From Paragorgia papillata (lineage: Eukaryota > Cnidaria > Anthozoa > Scleralcyonacea > Coralliidae), in contig JAWNZC010000302.1 of assembly GCA_035771165.1 (NCBI GenBank), positions 287,001 through 351,000 on the forward strand: DNA of 64,000 nt. The letters run 5' to 3'. Of this stretch, positions 1-11,849 are shown in pieces. Position 1 is the stretch's first letter. Each line of letters opens with the position of its first letter. Position numbers and translations under genes: made by a program. The notes beneath the pieces were generated by a model, which saw only the letters and a list, made by a program, of their open reading frames with translations, did no database searches and had not been told where the DNA came from.

Positions 1-1010
1 GAACTAATAGAAAAAACAGAAAAAAATTACATACAAAAAAGTTACAAGGAGGGTCAATCACATTAGAGCGACGCTCCAATCTGATCTATTACTATCAAAT
101 TCATGATCATTAAAAATTCATGAAGAAAATTCAAAAGAAATGAATATTTAATCAATATCTGTAAATCGTTCTAAGAGGCGGACTTGGAGCAAGTCTACCT
201 CGCCCGCTTTTTCGCCCTCGCCTGCTTTTTCACCCTTAACCGGTTTTTCACCCTCGACCACTTTTTCGCACTCGCCCTCTTTTTTCCGCCCAAACCCCCA
301 AGACCCCAACCCCTTAAACAGTGCTGGAAAATGTCAGGAAATTTTTTGTAAAAGTTGTTCGCAGGAAATTTTTTGTTTCTTGCGTCAAAGTTTTTAAAGA
401 TAAATTTCCTATTCTTCAAAAAATCGAAAAGCGTCGCGGTCACACAATCACACAATTTTTATGGGCAACCACTTTTGATCGAATATCAAGTTTCATATTC
501 GATGACTCATCTTTCTATATTCTTGCCAAACCCAGCGGCGATTTGTAAACAATTCGAAAGTGTTTTGAAGGTTTATTACATGACCTTAACCTGTCTAAGT
601 TTCGTATATCCTTGCGCAAATGACGCAACAATTTGTTCTAGAAAACAATGAAATATTTATCTTTTTAGTATAGTGTTGCTGTTGCAGGCTGCAGCTGTCA
701 TTGTGCATTTGCAAGAATGCAAGCTGCTTTTATCTTATTCAACTGTTTCAGCATTTCGATTTTTGACGCTAGTACAGTACTTGTATTACGTTCAATTGAA
801 AAAGTTCGCTATTTCAAAGTATGTATAGATACCACATTCACGTAAATTATGGTTTTGAGATACAAACTTGCAAGTCTGGTGGTATCACAACTTATAAAAT
901 TGAAAAATTATATCAGGCAGGTCCGGAAATCTTTAATTTAGTTTAGCAGGAAATATTTATTTTTGGATTTTGCTGCCAGGAAGAAAAATGCTTTATCTAG
1001 GACTGCCCTT
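1..1010. other. No gene recognised
   Basis: AT-rich sequence with short pyrimidine-rich imperfect repeats near 200-290 (CGCCCTCGCCTGCTTTTTC-like). Short open frames here lack recognisable motifs. I see no supported gene or named repeat. Confidence 0.5.
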
Positions 1011-1014
1011 AAAA

Positions 1015-1250
1015 CCGCCAGCGACGCCGGCTAGGACCACAGCTAAGATGTTAGGTGTTGATTTTACGGAGGGAGGAAAACCGGAGAATCCGGCGAAAAC
1101 CCCTCGAAGCACAGGAGAGATTAACTAAATTAACTCTACTCAACAAGAGACGGTCACCCATCCCAGCACTAACCCCGTCTAAGACGGGGTTACTCTAACC
1201 GCGCTTAACTATTGGTGAGAGGCAGCGCCCTAACAGCACACGCCACCCGT
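1015..1250 (-). mobile_element. 5S rRNA-derived SINE (SINE3-like), copy 1
   Basis: Read on the minus strand it has GTTAAGCGCGGTTAGAG, then GGGTTAGTGCTGGGATGGGTGACCG. This matches the 3' half of eukaryotic 5S rRNA (AGTTAAGC, then GGTTAGTACTTGGATGGGAGACC). A family-specific tail follows, shared with the copy at 18860-19140 (CTTCGAGGGGTTTTCGCC, CCTCCCTCCGTAAAATCAACA). 5S-derived SINEs keep the internal pol III promoter of the gene. Too diverged and too long to be a functional 5S gene. Confidence 0.75.
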
Positions 1251-1699
1251 GCTTCCCTGACAAGCAAACATCTGAGAATATCCTAGAATGTAGTTGCTCG
1301 TGTTTTAAATATTACATGAATATAACAAGAAACAGTTTTACAAAAAACTTGCATGTTTTTATAAACTCGTACCTTGCTCACCAAAACCGTTGCTTGATTA
1401 TACAGCACTGAATAACTTCTCTTGTTACTTTCTTCTCTCTTTCTCGCTTGCAAACAATGATAAGCGTTCTTTTCGTCTTTCCAACAACGCCAAAATAATA
1501 ACAGGTATATTTAAATCAGCCAGAATAACTAAACAGCCCAACCAGCAAGCAATTTCTTGTTTGGAAATCTTAGGGTTGTCCAAGCCTTGCCGTTATCCTA
1601 TAAGATTTTAAACCAAACGGTTAGCTTTTTGGTATAACGTTTTTGAAACTTGTCATAGCAAAAATACTTATCAAATATACATAACACTCATAACTAAGT

Positions 1700-2400
1700 T
1701 TGTATGTTTTTGACTGACTTTTTAAAAAACTAGAGTGCTGTGTGGGCAGTGTTTTAGATAGAGCAAACTGCAAAGTGAAAAGATGGTAAACTGCTGAGAT
1801 TTTTAGCAACGAAATACTGACGTTTCAAGCAGAGCTCTTCATCAGAGTAAAAGGTGAAAGGCTCTAATTGAAACGTCAGCCTTTCGTTATCAAAACTATT
1901 CTCAGCAGTTTACCATCTTTTCACTTTGCTCTCTCTAAAACACTGCCTACACAACACTCTAGTTTTTACTCTGATGAAGAGCTCTGCTTGAAACGTCAGT
2001 ATTTCGTTATCAAAACTATTCTCAGCAGTTTACCATCTTTTCACTTTGCTCTATCTAAAACACTGCCTACACAACACTCTAGTTTTTACTCTGATGAAGG
2101 ACTCTGCTTGAAACGTCAGTATTTCGTTATTAAAACTATTCTCAGCAGCTTACCATCTTTTCACTTTGCTCTATGTAAAACACTGTCTACACAACACTCT
2201 AGTTTTTAAAATAAAAGTAGCGTGCTGCGTAGGCAGTGTAGAAACAACAATCGAAATATAGTAACTTAGGTTAGATATATACTGCCGAAACAGAGAACGT
2301 AGGAATCTAACGTTTCGAGCGAAGGCCCTTTCTCTCTGACGAAGGGCCTTCGCTCGAAATGTTAGACTCTAGTTTTTACTCGGATGAAGGCCTCAGCTGC
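1700..2400. repeat. 120-bp tandem repeat with inverted flank
   Basis: About three direct copies of a 120-bp unit lie at 1868-2209 (CTCTGCTTGAAACGTCAG recurs at 1982 and 2102). An inverted partial copy at 1720-1850 makes the left side a hairpin. A related segment at 2320-2400 has GACGAAGGGCCTTCGCTCGAA. One more unit, in minus orientation, is in an intron of the receptor gene at 32897-33015. The 120-nt period keeps a frame open, which explains a spurious 113-codon open frame. Confidence 0.7.
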
Positions 2401-2765
2401 TTAAAATGTCAGTATTTCGTTCCTAAAATCAAGTTTTATGTATTTCACTCAGCCTAACGCCAGACAAAATAGATGATTTGCAGTATTTTTCATGAATAAA
2501 GTTACAGGAAAATATACAATCATAGAATGTTATATTAACAGGTATATATCCACAATATACAATCATATTAACGCTTACAAAAGAAAGCTACAAAAAATCT
2601 CCCCATATTTAAATAATTCTTACCTTTATTGCTTGCCAAAGTAGTGACTTGATCACATATCCACACTTCTCTTGTAATTTCTTGTCTCTGTGTGTATCAC
2701 TTGCAAAAAATAGCGTCCTTTTGTCTTTCAAACGACGCCAAAACAAAAAAACACCTGTCTAATTG
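2400..2765. other. No gene recognised
   Basis: AT-rich spacer between two tandem repeats. It includes short segments resembling 1380-1530 (TTGCCAAAGTAGTGACTTGAT, TTTCAAACGACGCCAAAAC), suggesting an older duplication. No coding signal. Confidence 0.4.
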
Positions 2766-2767
2766 GT

Positions 2768-3404
2768 TAGCCGTTACGGGCAGCTGTTTACTTTCAGGTA
2801 GCCGTTACTTTCAGGTAGCCGTTACTTTCGGGTAGTCGTTACTTTCAGGTAGCCGTTACTTTCGGGTAGTCGTTACTTTCAGGTAGCCGTTACTTTCGGG
2901 TAGTCGTTACTTTCAGGTAGTCGTTACTTTCTGGTAGCCGTTAATTTCAGGTAGTCGTTACTTTCAGGTAGCCGTTACTTTCAGGTAGCCTTACTTTCAG
3001 GTAGCCGTTACTTTCGGGTAGCCGTTACTTTCAGGTAGTCGTTACTTTCGGGTAGTCGTTACTTTCAGGTAGCCGTTACTTTCAGGTAGCCGTTACTTTC
3101 AGGTAGCCGTTACTTTCAGGTAGCCTTACTTTCAGGTAGCCGTTACTTTCGGGTAGTCGTTACTTTCAGGTAGCCGTTACTTTCAGGTAGCCGTTACTTT
3201 CAGGTAGTCGTTACTTTCGGGTAGCCGTTACTTTCGGGTAGTCGTTACTTTCAGGTAGCCTTACTTTCAGGTAGCCGTTACTTTCGGGTAGCCGTTACTT
3301 TCGGGTAGTCGTTACTTTCAGGTAGCCTTACTTTCAGGTAGTCGTTACTTTCAGGTAGCCGTTACTTTCGGGTAGTCGTTACTTTCAGGTAGCCGTAGCC
3401 TCCT
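2768..3404. repeat. 17-bp minisatellite, array 1
   Basis: Around 35 tandem copies of GGTAGCCGTTACTTTCA, with C/T (GTAGCC or GTAGTC) and A/G (TTTCAG or TTTCGG) variants and a 16-bp form lacking one base (GGTAGCCTTACTTTCA). The same unit forms the second array at 4300-4835. Confidence 0.95.
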
Positions 3405-4299
3405 TCGTATACGTTCTTATGGCTCGCTTACCTCCCCAAACTAACGTCTGCTAACCCGAGAGCTACATTCCATTCCCTTTGTGTATAGGGCCAATGAAAT
3501 TACACCATTGTCGTGCTAAATAAAGCCGTCCTGGGCTAGTATTGTTACGTGTAATTTGTTTAGTCGAAAGCTAATATTTTGAAAAGTTTAGCCTAGAACT
3601 TCACGAAATTTACGAAGAATATTGTTTTGATTATATTCTTGCTGCTTATGCAAACAAATAATCGTGAAAGTCAGTGTAAAGCGTAAGAGCGTTGAGAGAA
3701 ATTTAAGATTGTAAACAAAAGCTCAAATTAAGGTGTTAACGGTTTTATAGTGTCTGAAGCGACTGCCCGAATTAGTTTACTTGAAAGAGAATATTTTGCT
3801 TACTATAGCTCATAGCTTTACAAAATTTACGAGGAATGGTATGAATATGTTCTTGCTGGTCGTGTAAATAAATATGTGCGAAAGGTTTAAAAAAAGCTAG
3901 AAGTGTCGGTGAAACGTATCTAGCGGACAATAAATTTTATGGGGATGTCTGGCCATATCTGGCTAGCAACCTCAATGTTAATATTCAGCTTCATATTCCA
4001 GGCAGTGGCGCTTTTAACTTTATTTCATGTACATGTATTCATATTGCGATTCACAGTTACAACATCATCAATATTGATTCTATTTACGCAAATTTTTTAC
4101 TAAACTATCAGCAATAGTTTTCGAAATATTGGTTCGAACATTGAAACGGCAGCTCAAGGTCAGAGATCAGATTTCCAGATATTGGAAGTCTAACTCTGAT
4201 TGGTCAACAATTGGGAAGGAATTTACTGCTCGGGTAAGCAGCCGGTAGTTGAAGGGAGTGAGAACAAACCCGAACTGACGGCTGCGAAGGAGACTAAGG
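3405..4299. other. Spacer between the 17-bp arrays, with exon-like fragments
   Basis: No complete gene. Two short segments (3596-3661 and 3816-3890) translate to related peptides, LHEIYEEYCFDYILAAY and LYKIYEEWYEYVLAG, both ending in stops. They resemble a third segment at 5103-5177. They may be decayed copies of one coding repeat. Confidence 0.4.
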
Positions 4300-4835
4300 T
4301 ACCCGTAACTTTCAGGTAGTCGTTACTTTCAGGTAGCCTTACTTTCAGGTAGCCGTTACTTTTGGGTAGCCGTTACTTTCAGGTAGCCGTTACTTTCAGG
4401 TAGTCGTTACTTTCAGGTAACCGTTACTTTCAGGTAGCCTTACTTTCAGGTAGCCGTTACTTTCATGTAGTCGTTACTTTTGGATAGCCGTTACTTTCAG
4501 GTAGCCGTTACTTTCAGGTAGCCTTACTTTCAGGTAGTCGTTACTTTCGGGTAGCCGTTACTTTCGGGTAGCCGTTACTTTCAGGTAGCCGTTACTTTCG
4601 GGTAGCCGTTACTTTCGGGTAGCCGTTACTTTCGGGTAGTCGTTACTTTCAGGTAGCCGTTACTTTCGGGTAGTCGTTACTTTCAGGTAGCCTTTACTTT
4701 CAGGTAGCCGTTACTTTTGGGTAGTCGTTACTTTCGGGTAGTCGTTACTTTCAGGTAGCCGTTACTTTCAGGTAGCCGTTACTTTCGGGTAGTCGTTATT
4801 TTCAGGTAGCTGGTACTTTCGGGTAGCCGTTGTAC
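4300..4835. repeat. 17-bp minisatellite, array 2
   Basis: Same GGTAGCCGTTACTTTCA unit and the same variant types as array 1, about 30 copies, in the same orientation. The two arrays bracket a 900-bp spacer. Confidence 0.95.
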
Positions 4836-5065
4836 TGTTGAAACTTGTTTAACTCTGTCCTGTCCAAATAGGTCTTTAGTATTTTATTCTGGCTAACGCC
4901 AGACGATTTTATTTACCTCTGGGGAAGCCCTCGGACAGGAATGAGTTTTAAACTATCTCTCTAACTCTTTCCTGTCCGAATCGGTCTTTAGTATTTTATT
5001 CTGGCTAACACCACTCCAGACGATTTTATTCACCTCTGCATGAGGAAGGCCTCGGACAGTAATGA
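4836..5065. repeat. Direct duplication of a ~115-bp unit
   Basis: Two diverged head-to-tail copies share CTCTGTCCTGTCC or CTCTTTCCTGTCC, GGTCTTTAGTATTTTATTC, CTGGCTAAC..CAGACGATTTTATT and CTCGGACAG.AATGAGTT. No coding potential. Confidence 0.7.
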
Positions 5066-5218
5066 GTTAATGGAAAACAGATGTTTGGAAACGTTTCGCG
5101 TCGAACTTCACAAAATTTACGAAGAATACTATTTTGACTATGTTCTTAATTCTGCCCATGCTAACAAATGTGCGTGAAAATGATTGTAAAGCGTATGAGT
5201 GAACCTCAGAGAAATACC

Positions 5219-5429
5219 GCTACTTTCGGATGGTTAAAATACGATAGGAAGAAATGTCAAAAGCCTCCGTTCGTCAGTAACTTTAGGAGAAAGGGATAAG
5301 GACATAAATATCGAGGGTATTCCTAACTACATCATCGGTCAATCATATGATGTAGAGGACGTAATGTTTTACGACAGCAGCGATGATGACCTTGACATGA
5401 TTGTCGGCGGCGATGGAGGCAACTTATAA
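5219..5429 (+). pseudogene. Possible terminal coding exon or remnant, acidic C terminus
   Basis: An open stretch of about 60 codons runs into TAA at 5427-5429. It encodes a peptide with IEGIPNYIIG, DVEDVMFYDSSDDDLDMIV and GGDGGNL. A possible acceptor, ACGATAG, precedes it near 5249. The acidic, non-repetitive composition is protein-like, but no family is recognised and no upstream exon can be joined with confidence. It could be the last exon of an unseen gene or a transposon fragment. Confidence 0.25.
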
Positions 5430-5806
5430 AGAGAGAACATGTTGTAAATATTGAAAAATTAAAGACGAACACGTGCTTTCGTCGAACAGAAATTTCGATA
5501 ATCGAAAAAAACATATATATTACTACATATATTATTAAGTTTTAATACCAACATTACTTTTTTGCCGGATAAACATGTATTTCAAACATTTAAAAAATGC
5601 GCCACATTCGAAGGGGCCGCTATATACTTTCGGGAAATTTGAGAAGTGTCACAAATTCAACGTTACTCCCGGGGGGTCGGGATTCTACTGAATATTGTAA
5701 ACACACGGGACTTAATTGCAACAAGACGCCTGGGTCAGGAGTTCACTCAGACTACTGGCAAGCACGCCAAGCCTGAATGGAAGGCTGAATGGTGCATACT
5801 TCACAC

Positions 5807-6735
5807 CAACCTCGTCCCCAGGGCCATTTGTGGGGGCTGGGCCAAAATGGTGGCCATAAACAAAATGGCGGGAACAAATGGGCCTGGCACAGGCTGCAAA
5901 AAAAGAGCCATATTTTGACTCATTTTTGACTCGGACCCAGTCTTCACTAAGTTTATCGCGCCTAGTCAGGCTCAATTTTTTCTGAATATTTAGTCCAGCT
6001 TGACTGACCCAAACTGAAAACAATCAAAACAATCATTTCCAAATACATTGTCGAATTATTAAAATAAATACACTTTTAATAAATATCTGTAAATGCTTAG
6101 TATTTATCTTTTGCTTCACCGTTGTACCAAATTCGCAAGAAACTGGATTGCCGTTGTCTGGCCGGGCCGCCATATTTTCGTGAATTTTCGGTGGATTCAA
6201 TTCAGCGTTTTGAAAAACATTTAGGCTTCGTTTAGTCGAGAATTCTTGTTTGAAAAAAGCCTGCTTCTCAATGGCCAAACACGTAAATTCTGCCCTGTGG
6301 TGTACTTTCCTTTCGCAGCCAAAATACATTTTGACTTTTTTCACCAAGTCTTTCGTTCGCCCGATTTAGAAAACACTCTAAATTGCCGTCCCATGGACTT
6401 CGTTGTATGGCAGCCAGGGCACAGAGATGACACGACCCATCATTACATATTCTTCCGACGTTTTTACGGGTGTTTCACCAGCTTTTCATTCATTTTGAAA
6501 TTGTTTTTAACAGCCGGCAATTCTGGTATCACTTATTTAATATAATTTGAGCCCTAAAAACAAATGCCCGCGAGGTAGCCTGCCGCCCGCCTTGTTTCCA
6601 CCAATCAGAATACCTAAAACATCCAATGTTATCTCGACCAATCAGATGTGGTGATAGGTCAGCCTGTGCCAGGGCCATTTGTTCTTGGCCGCCATCTTGG
6701 CCCAGCCCCCACAAATGGCCCTGGGGACGAGGTTG
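5807..6735. mobile_element. CAACCTCG-family DNA element, copy A (929 bp)
   Basis: Terminal inverted repeats of roughly 70 bp begin CAACCTCGTCCCCAGGGCC. Both sides carry the exact 9-bp target duplication ACTTCACAC (5798-5806 and 6736-6744). No transposase is seen inside. Size, TIRs and 9-bp duplications suggest a non-autonomous Mutator-like (MULE) element. Confidence 0.85.
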
Positions 6736-6789
6736 ACTTCACACCTCGCTTCACATTGGTGAAATTCCAACCTTCACATTGGTAAAAAA

Positions 6790-7860
6790 AATGCTAACAT
6801 CTTTCCCCCGATTATGTTAGAGTCTGGCCAAGTAGAACTTATAAATCACGCAATAATTTTAGGACTCACAGTCAGCAGTGACCTCCGATGGAATACACAC
6901 ATCCAAAATATTATTAAGAAAGCTAACAAACGTGTATACTTCATAATTGCGCATGTTCTATCAACGCCATCATTATTAGGGACCTTAAGATCTACGACGG
7001 CAACTTCGAGAACGACGTCCTTCAAACAAAAGCATTCTTGTTGCAAAACAAAGATAATGAATAATTTCTAGTCCCAAGAGTAATCTGGACACCGTCCTCG
7101 CTCTGTATACAACGCCACTCAGAGCATTTTCACGTCTTCAGGACGACGTTGATTCGTGGGGTGATGAGAAATGTTGTCTGAGATTGCCTGAACACAGACA
7201 CTGCAACCGTTTTAACACTTTGAAAATTATCAAACAAGCTTCAAGTATTGAATACAGTAGTCAGTTAACCTTTTTAATACTAAAATTTGAATTGCTTTTT
7301 AACCGCCGTCGTCGTCCTAGCATCTTAAGTTCCCTATTAGCTTTTATTGTACGTACGTCCAATTCTAGAATATAGTTGTGAAGTATTCCACTTCTCGTTA
7401 CCAAAATATCTGAGTGATAACATTGAACGATTTCAAAAGCGTATATTATCAATTATTCTTCCTGGAAAATCCTGCTCTGAAAGATTATCAATTACAAACC
7501 TGGATAGCCTTCATCACCGTCGATATCATCTGAACAAGAAAACTTTTAACAGTATAGTGGAAAATCGAGATCACAAATTATATGATATTCTTCCTAACGT
7601 TAATTCATCTATTTATTCACTTAGGAACCAAAGAGATTTTATCATCCCCAAGTGTAAAACAAATAGATTTAAACAATCATTTTATCTGCATGTGCATCAG
7701 ATTTTTAAATTCCTTGTAAACGTTACTTAGCTTTTTTAGGTAGTCTGTAGTTTATTTTATTTTAGTTAATTTTAAATTTCTTGATATGTAATTTTGATAT
7801 ATCTGTACACGCAATTCAGCTTTTAGCTGCAAGGTGTTAAACGTATCTATCTATTTACGA
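6790..7860 (+). pseudogene. CR1/Jockey-like LINE, 3' reverse-transcriptase fragment
   Basis: Pieces of the C-terminal part of a non-LTR ORF2 are visible: LGLTVSSDLRWNTHIQ with KKANKRVYF (about 6850-6950), then YVRPILEYSCEVFHFSLPKY and IERFQKRILSIILPG (7347-7500), up to a stop at 7730. The coding parts are interrupted between about 6980 and 7340. The 3' end has short (TATC)n at 7845-7856, as in CR1-type LINEs. The polymerase core is missing; it is dead. Confidence 0.75.
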
Positions 7861-8027
7861 TCAAGACAGTTCCACTTCAGTTGTCAGCCACATCTGATCA
7901 CTGTTAAACTACAAAGTCAGTCAGTCAATTTCGAAATCTACTAACAACGTGCAAGAACACCTTGATCAAAAGGCAAAGCTGTTCAACTTTTTGTCCAACT
8001 CCAAAAGCGAAAGGAAAAAACAGTCAT

Positions 8028-8290
8028 TCAAAATATGGTCCATAGAAACTCAGCTAAAGTCTTAGTTTGTTCTATCTTTTTGTTCACCTTTATGCATTTT
8101 TGTGCACGGTGCACGGTCACTGAACCCATTGTATTTTAGTCTAATGAACGAATTATCAATTAAATATTAATAAACCTAAAACAAAGGATGTGCACGGTGT
8201 AAGGTACGGTTCAACATAAAATCACAGCTCATTATAGGCGCTTTGAAGTTTGCCGAGTTTCCAGACCATATCTCGATTGACTATATATGC
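8028..8290 (-). mobile_element. MITE, copy 1 of a family also at 50131
   Basis: Its ends (ATATGGTCCATAGAAACTCAGC and GCCGAGTTTCCAGACCATAT) are inverted repeats. The interior (GGATGTGCACGGTGTAAGG, TAATAAACCTAAAACAAAGG) matches 50145-50400 on the other strand. No coding potential. Confidence 0.65.
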
Positions 8291-8690
8291 TGTGAAGTGC
8301 ACCACATTCAGCCTTCTATTCAGGCTAGGCGTACTTGCCAGTAACCCGAGAGAACGCCTGACCCAGGCATCTTGTTTTGAATTAATGTAGACTGAAAGAC
8401 CCAACAGTTTTAAGCGTATCTTATGCTTTTAAGTTTTTCGTCTGTTTTTTGTTCCAAATATTTTATTTTACGTATAAAACTTTAATTAGCTTTGATTCCC
8501 TTTTACATAAGCTTTAACTTAATTTTTCTTTCGCTTACCTGAACATCTTTGGCGAATTAATTTTCAAGTCACTTCTCACCGGACTTTGAACGCCAGACTA
8601 AACAAAGTCGATATATGAACACGCGATGAAATACTATCCATTTTACTGCTGCCAAAAACCTAAAAAATAGAAGAAAATTACGTTGAATAC
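8291..8690. other. No gene recognised
   Basis: AT-rich. A short motif, GAACGCCTGACCCAGGC, recurs near 17870 (GAACGCCTGAGCAGGCG). No supported feature. Confidence 0.4.
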
Positions 8691-9215
8691 AACCTGTAAC
8701 CTTCTGCTGACCAGTGAGACACTAACCATTGAGCTACAAGAACTCAGATGGTGAGTGAAGGTTACATATGTGTACAACCTGTAACCTTCTGATGATCAGT
8801 GAGACACTCTAACCATTGAGCTACAAGAACTCAGATGGTGAGTGAAGGTTACATATGTGTACAACCTGTAACCTTCTGATGACCAGTGAGACACTCTAGC
8901 CATTGAGCTACAGGAACTCAGATGGTGAGTGAAGGTTACATATGTGTACAACCTGTAACCTTCTGATGACCAGTGAGACACTCTAGCCATTGAGCTACAG
9001 GAACTCAGATGGTGAGTGAAGGTTACATATGTGTACAACCTGTAACCTTCTGATGACCAGTGAGACACTCTAACCATTGAGCAACAAGAACTCAGATGGT
9101 GAGTGAAGGTTGCATATGTGTACAACCTGTGACCTTCTGATAACCAGTGAGACACTCTAACCGTTTAGCTACAAGAACTCAGATGGTAAGTGAAGGTTAC
9201 ATATGTGTACAACCT
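8690..9215 (-). repeat. 87-bp tRNA-like satellite, array a
   Basis: About six head-to-tail units, minus orientation. In the plus sense of the unit TAGCTCAATGGTTAGAG resembles a pol III A box. The segment aligning with the SINE head at 54433 has GGTTGTACACA where that SINE has the B box GGTTCGAACCC. Confidence 0.9.
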
Positions 9216-9710
9216 GTAATTCACAATAATAGATATATGCTCTTCCCTGGAGCCATGTATCCAAAGCTATGAACTAATTACTAATTGCTGCCGCAGCGAG
9301 CGAGCCTGAAGCGAGCGAGCAAGGCAGCAAACCTAAATAATGTAGTGGGGCTTTTTTCAAATCTTTCATTGGCGCATTGCATTGTGGTCTAATTGCTATA
9401 GACCCAAAATGCAGTGCGAAAACAACTAACCAGAATACAACGCGCGAAGTACATGCTTTCTTTTCGTTTGGACTGTCGAGCGAACAGGTTTTCAGGTATG
9501 TATATATGCAGTATGCTAATTGTGAATTTCATGTAAAATTAGACAAATGTCTTTAGTCATCGGCAAGATGACCCACAACTCTGCCACATTACCAATGAAA
9601 GGCAGCATTCACATACCATTTAGGTAACCTAGTATAACTAATAACCATCAGCTATTGATTGACCAGACGGGAAGCGTAATTTAATTATGAATATCAAAGC
9701 CCATTTCGTC
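9216..9710. other. No gene recognised
   Basis: Contains a short tandem GCGAGCGAGC motif near 9294-9330 and otherwise unremarkable sequence. A segment near 9640-9700 (CTAATAACCATCA, ATATCAAAGCCCA) resembles 10376-10400 in inverted form. Confidence 0.4.
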
Positions 9711-10119
9711 TTAGACACCGTTTACACGATGCCAGTACAATTTGAAAACGGAACAAAATCATGCCGTTTAGGCCTTGCGTTTACACGATACCGGCACAAA
9801 AATGACATGAAAACGGCACAAAATGAAGACGGGTTCCTTGACGGCATGAAATGAAAACGGAACACTAACCGGTATCGTGTAAACGCCCTTGCCGTAACAG
9901 TTTGATGACGGTAATCACGATATATACGACCACAGTATTCGGGTCAGCAGTATTCACAAAATCTTCTCAATTCTCATTGGAAGAGAATAGTCGCATGTTA
10001 ATCCGTCATTATATTGTACCGGCACCGTGTAAACGCAAGACTTTTTGGCCTGTATTTACACACCGGCATGATTTTCTTCCGTTTTCAAATTGTACCGGCA
10101 TCGTGTAAACGGTGTCTAA
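9711..10119. mobile_element. MITE with TTAGACACCG ends
   Basis: The ends TTAGACACCGTTTACACGAT and ATCGTGTAAACGGTGTCTAA are inverted repeats. Sub-repeats (CGTTTACACGATACCGGCAC and its reverse) run inward on both sides. 409 bp, non-coding. A target duplication is not clear. Confidence 0.75.
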
Positions 10120-10546
10120 ATGCACTCATGTAAATTATTCTCTGAAGATGAATATAAGAGCCCAGCATAAAACACGAAGCAGTGGCATTTTTAAAATATT
10201 TATTAATGATCTAACGTTTCGTTGTATTACGTACAACATCTTCAGAGACTAAATTACAATCACAGTAAAACTAGGTATTTGAATTTATGTTGTGATAATA
10301 ACAACGTTAGAACTTTATTAAATATTATGATTTTACTCCCGTGTCCGACTCAATGGCTTTTATGAAAATAATATGCTGGGCTTTGATATTCGTAACTAAT
10401 AACCATTACATTTACTGATATATAAAACTATAATACATAAAGTTAATAATCAAGGTAACTACATCAATATTATTACTTTACAAGAGATTTAAATTGGGTA
10501 ATTGATGGAGCACTAGGGCTTTCCAACGATACGTTATTCCACAGGA

Positions 10547-10796
10547 CACAGGTACCCCAAGCTCAAACTATGAGACGATGTTTACTAGGTTTACAGTTGT
10601 TGTACTTGTTATATATAAACTTGGAAAATGTTGCCGTGAGTTGAAACTTAAGTTTATTATGAAAATAAGTTTATTTTAATGATTTACAGAACTATAAGTT
10701 AAAATACAGCAACATTTTCCAAGTTTATATATAACAAGTACAACAACTGTACACCTAGTGAACATCGTCTCATAGTTTGAGCTTGGGGTACCTGTG
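10547..10796. mobile_element. Hairpin MITE with 7-8 bp target duplication
   Basis: Arms of about 95 bp (CACAGGTACCCCAAGCTC ... GAGCTTGGGGTACCTGTG) surround a short AT-rich centre. CACAGGA flanks both ends (10540-10546 and 10797-10803); the duplication could be counted as 8 bp. A 7-8 bp duplication suggests a hAT- or P-type mobiliser. Confidence 0.8.
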
Positions 10797-10869
10797 CACA
10801 GGACAGTTTTTTTCTTCCATCTGAAAACGTTCTACATATAGAGCAAACAGTTGTTCAGTGAAATATTTT

Positions 10870-11165
10870 TTTGATTGGAGCTATTCTTCAATGTTTTTTG
10901 GAGATTCGCATTTCTAGTATGGTAATGAGATGACGTCTATGTAGGCATTTGGCTTTTTGGCAAGATAAACTACCTGAGAATTTTTGTGGAAAAACTCAAT
11001 ATGGAACATGTTGTTCAAATACACCATTAATGGAAGAATTGGGTCATGTCACTCCTGCAAAATATTGTATAGATAATGATGACTACTTTGGCGTCATCTC
11101 ATTACCATTTTGAAAACAAAAATCTCTATTAAAGCAATAAAGGTTGCTCCAATCTAAACTAAATA
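10870..11165. mobile_element. MITE related to the copy at 15344
   Basis: Inverted segments GGTAATGAGATGACGTC (10921) and GACGCCATC..TAATGATGACTACTTTGGCGTCATCTCATTACC (11070-11115) match the internal arms of 15344-15692 in layout and sequence. Diverged and non-coding. Confidence 0.6.
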
Positions 11166-11849
11166 TTTCGTTGTTCAACTATTTGCCAAAGGTAGGTAAG
11201 GACGTATTTAGATGATTACAAAATTGGCGTTATATGCACTTTCAGTTTAACTGTTTTGTACATTAGAGTTTTGAAATCTGTTGAGACCGTCTTTGTTCTA
11301 AATTGAACCAATTTAACGCGGACAAAATTTCATACGAACGAACTATAATTAATGATACTGTAATCTGATCCAGTGATAATACGCATGGCTCTATTTTGTA
11401 ATTGTTGTAATTTATGTCCAAGACCTGCCGCTAGAAGGAAATTATGTGCGTACATTTTAGCGTATTTTACGGCCTCAACCAACTACCTGCGACCCTCGAC
11501 TTGCAACCCTAAGTCAAACAGGAAACTATAAAATATCATATATCAAGGGAGGTCAATATTTCGCAATATTAACCAACGGCGAAGTTAGGCCCTTGCTTGT
11601 CCCCAGCTTGACAAGTATTAGATGACACATTTAATATTTCAGATTAAAGATATATGAATATAATTCTTCCCAGCAAGCTTGCGTTTAACGTAGAAATCTA
11701 GCTACTTCTTCTACAAGCCTCCTCCGAAGATTCCACAAGTCATTTTATATTGTTCGCTGTCAGGATTTCGAAGTTTACTACCGTGCAAAGCTCGTATCAA
11801 CAACGATATCCAGACGTTAGATTTCACAGAAGCACTTCAAAAGCGTTAA
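11166..11849. other. Upstream region of the receptor gene
   Basis: No gene or clear repeat. The promoter and 5' UTR of the receptor should lie here, but I see no convincing TATA box or initiator to place the start site. Confidence 0.4.
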
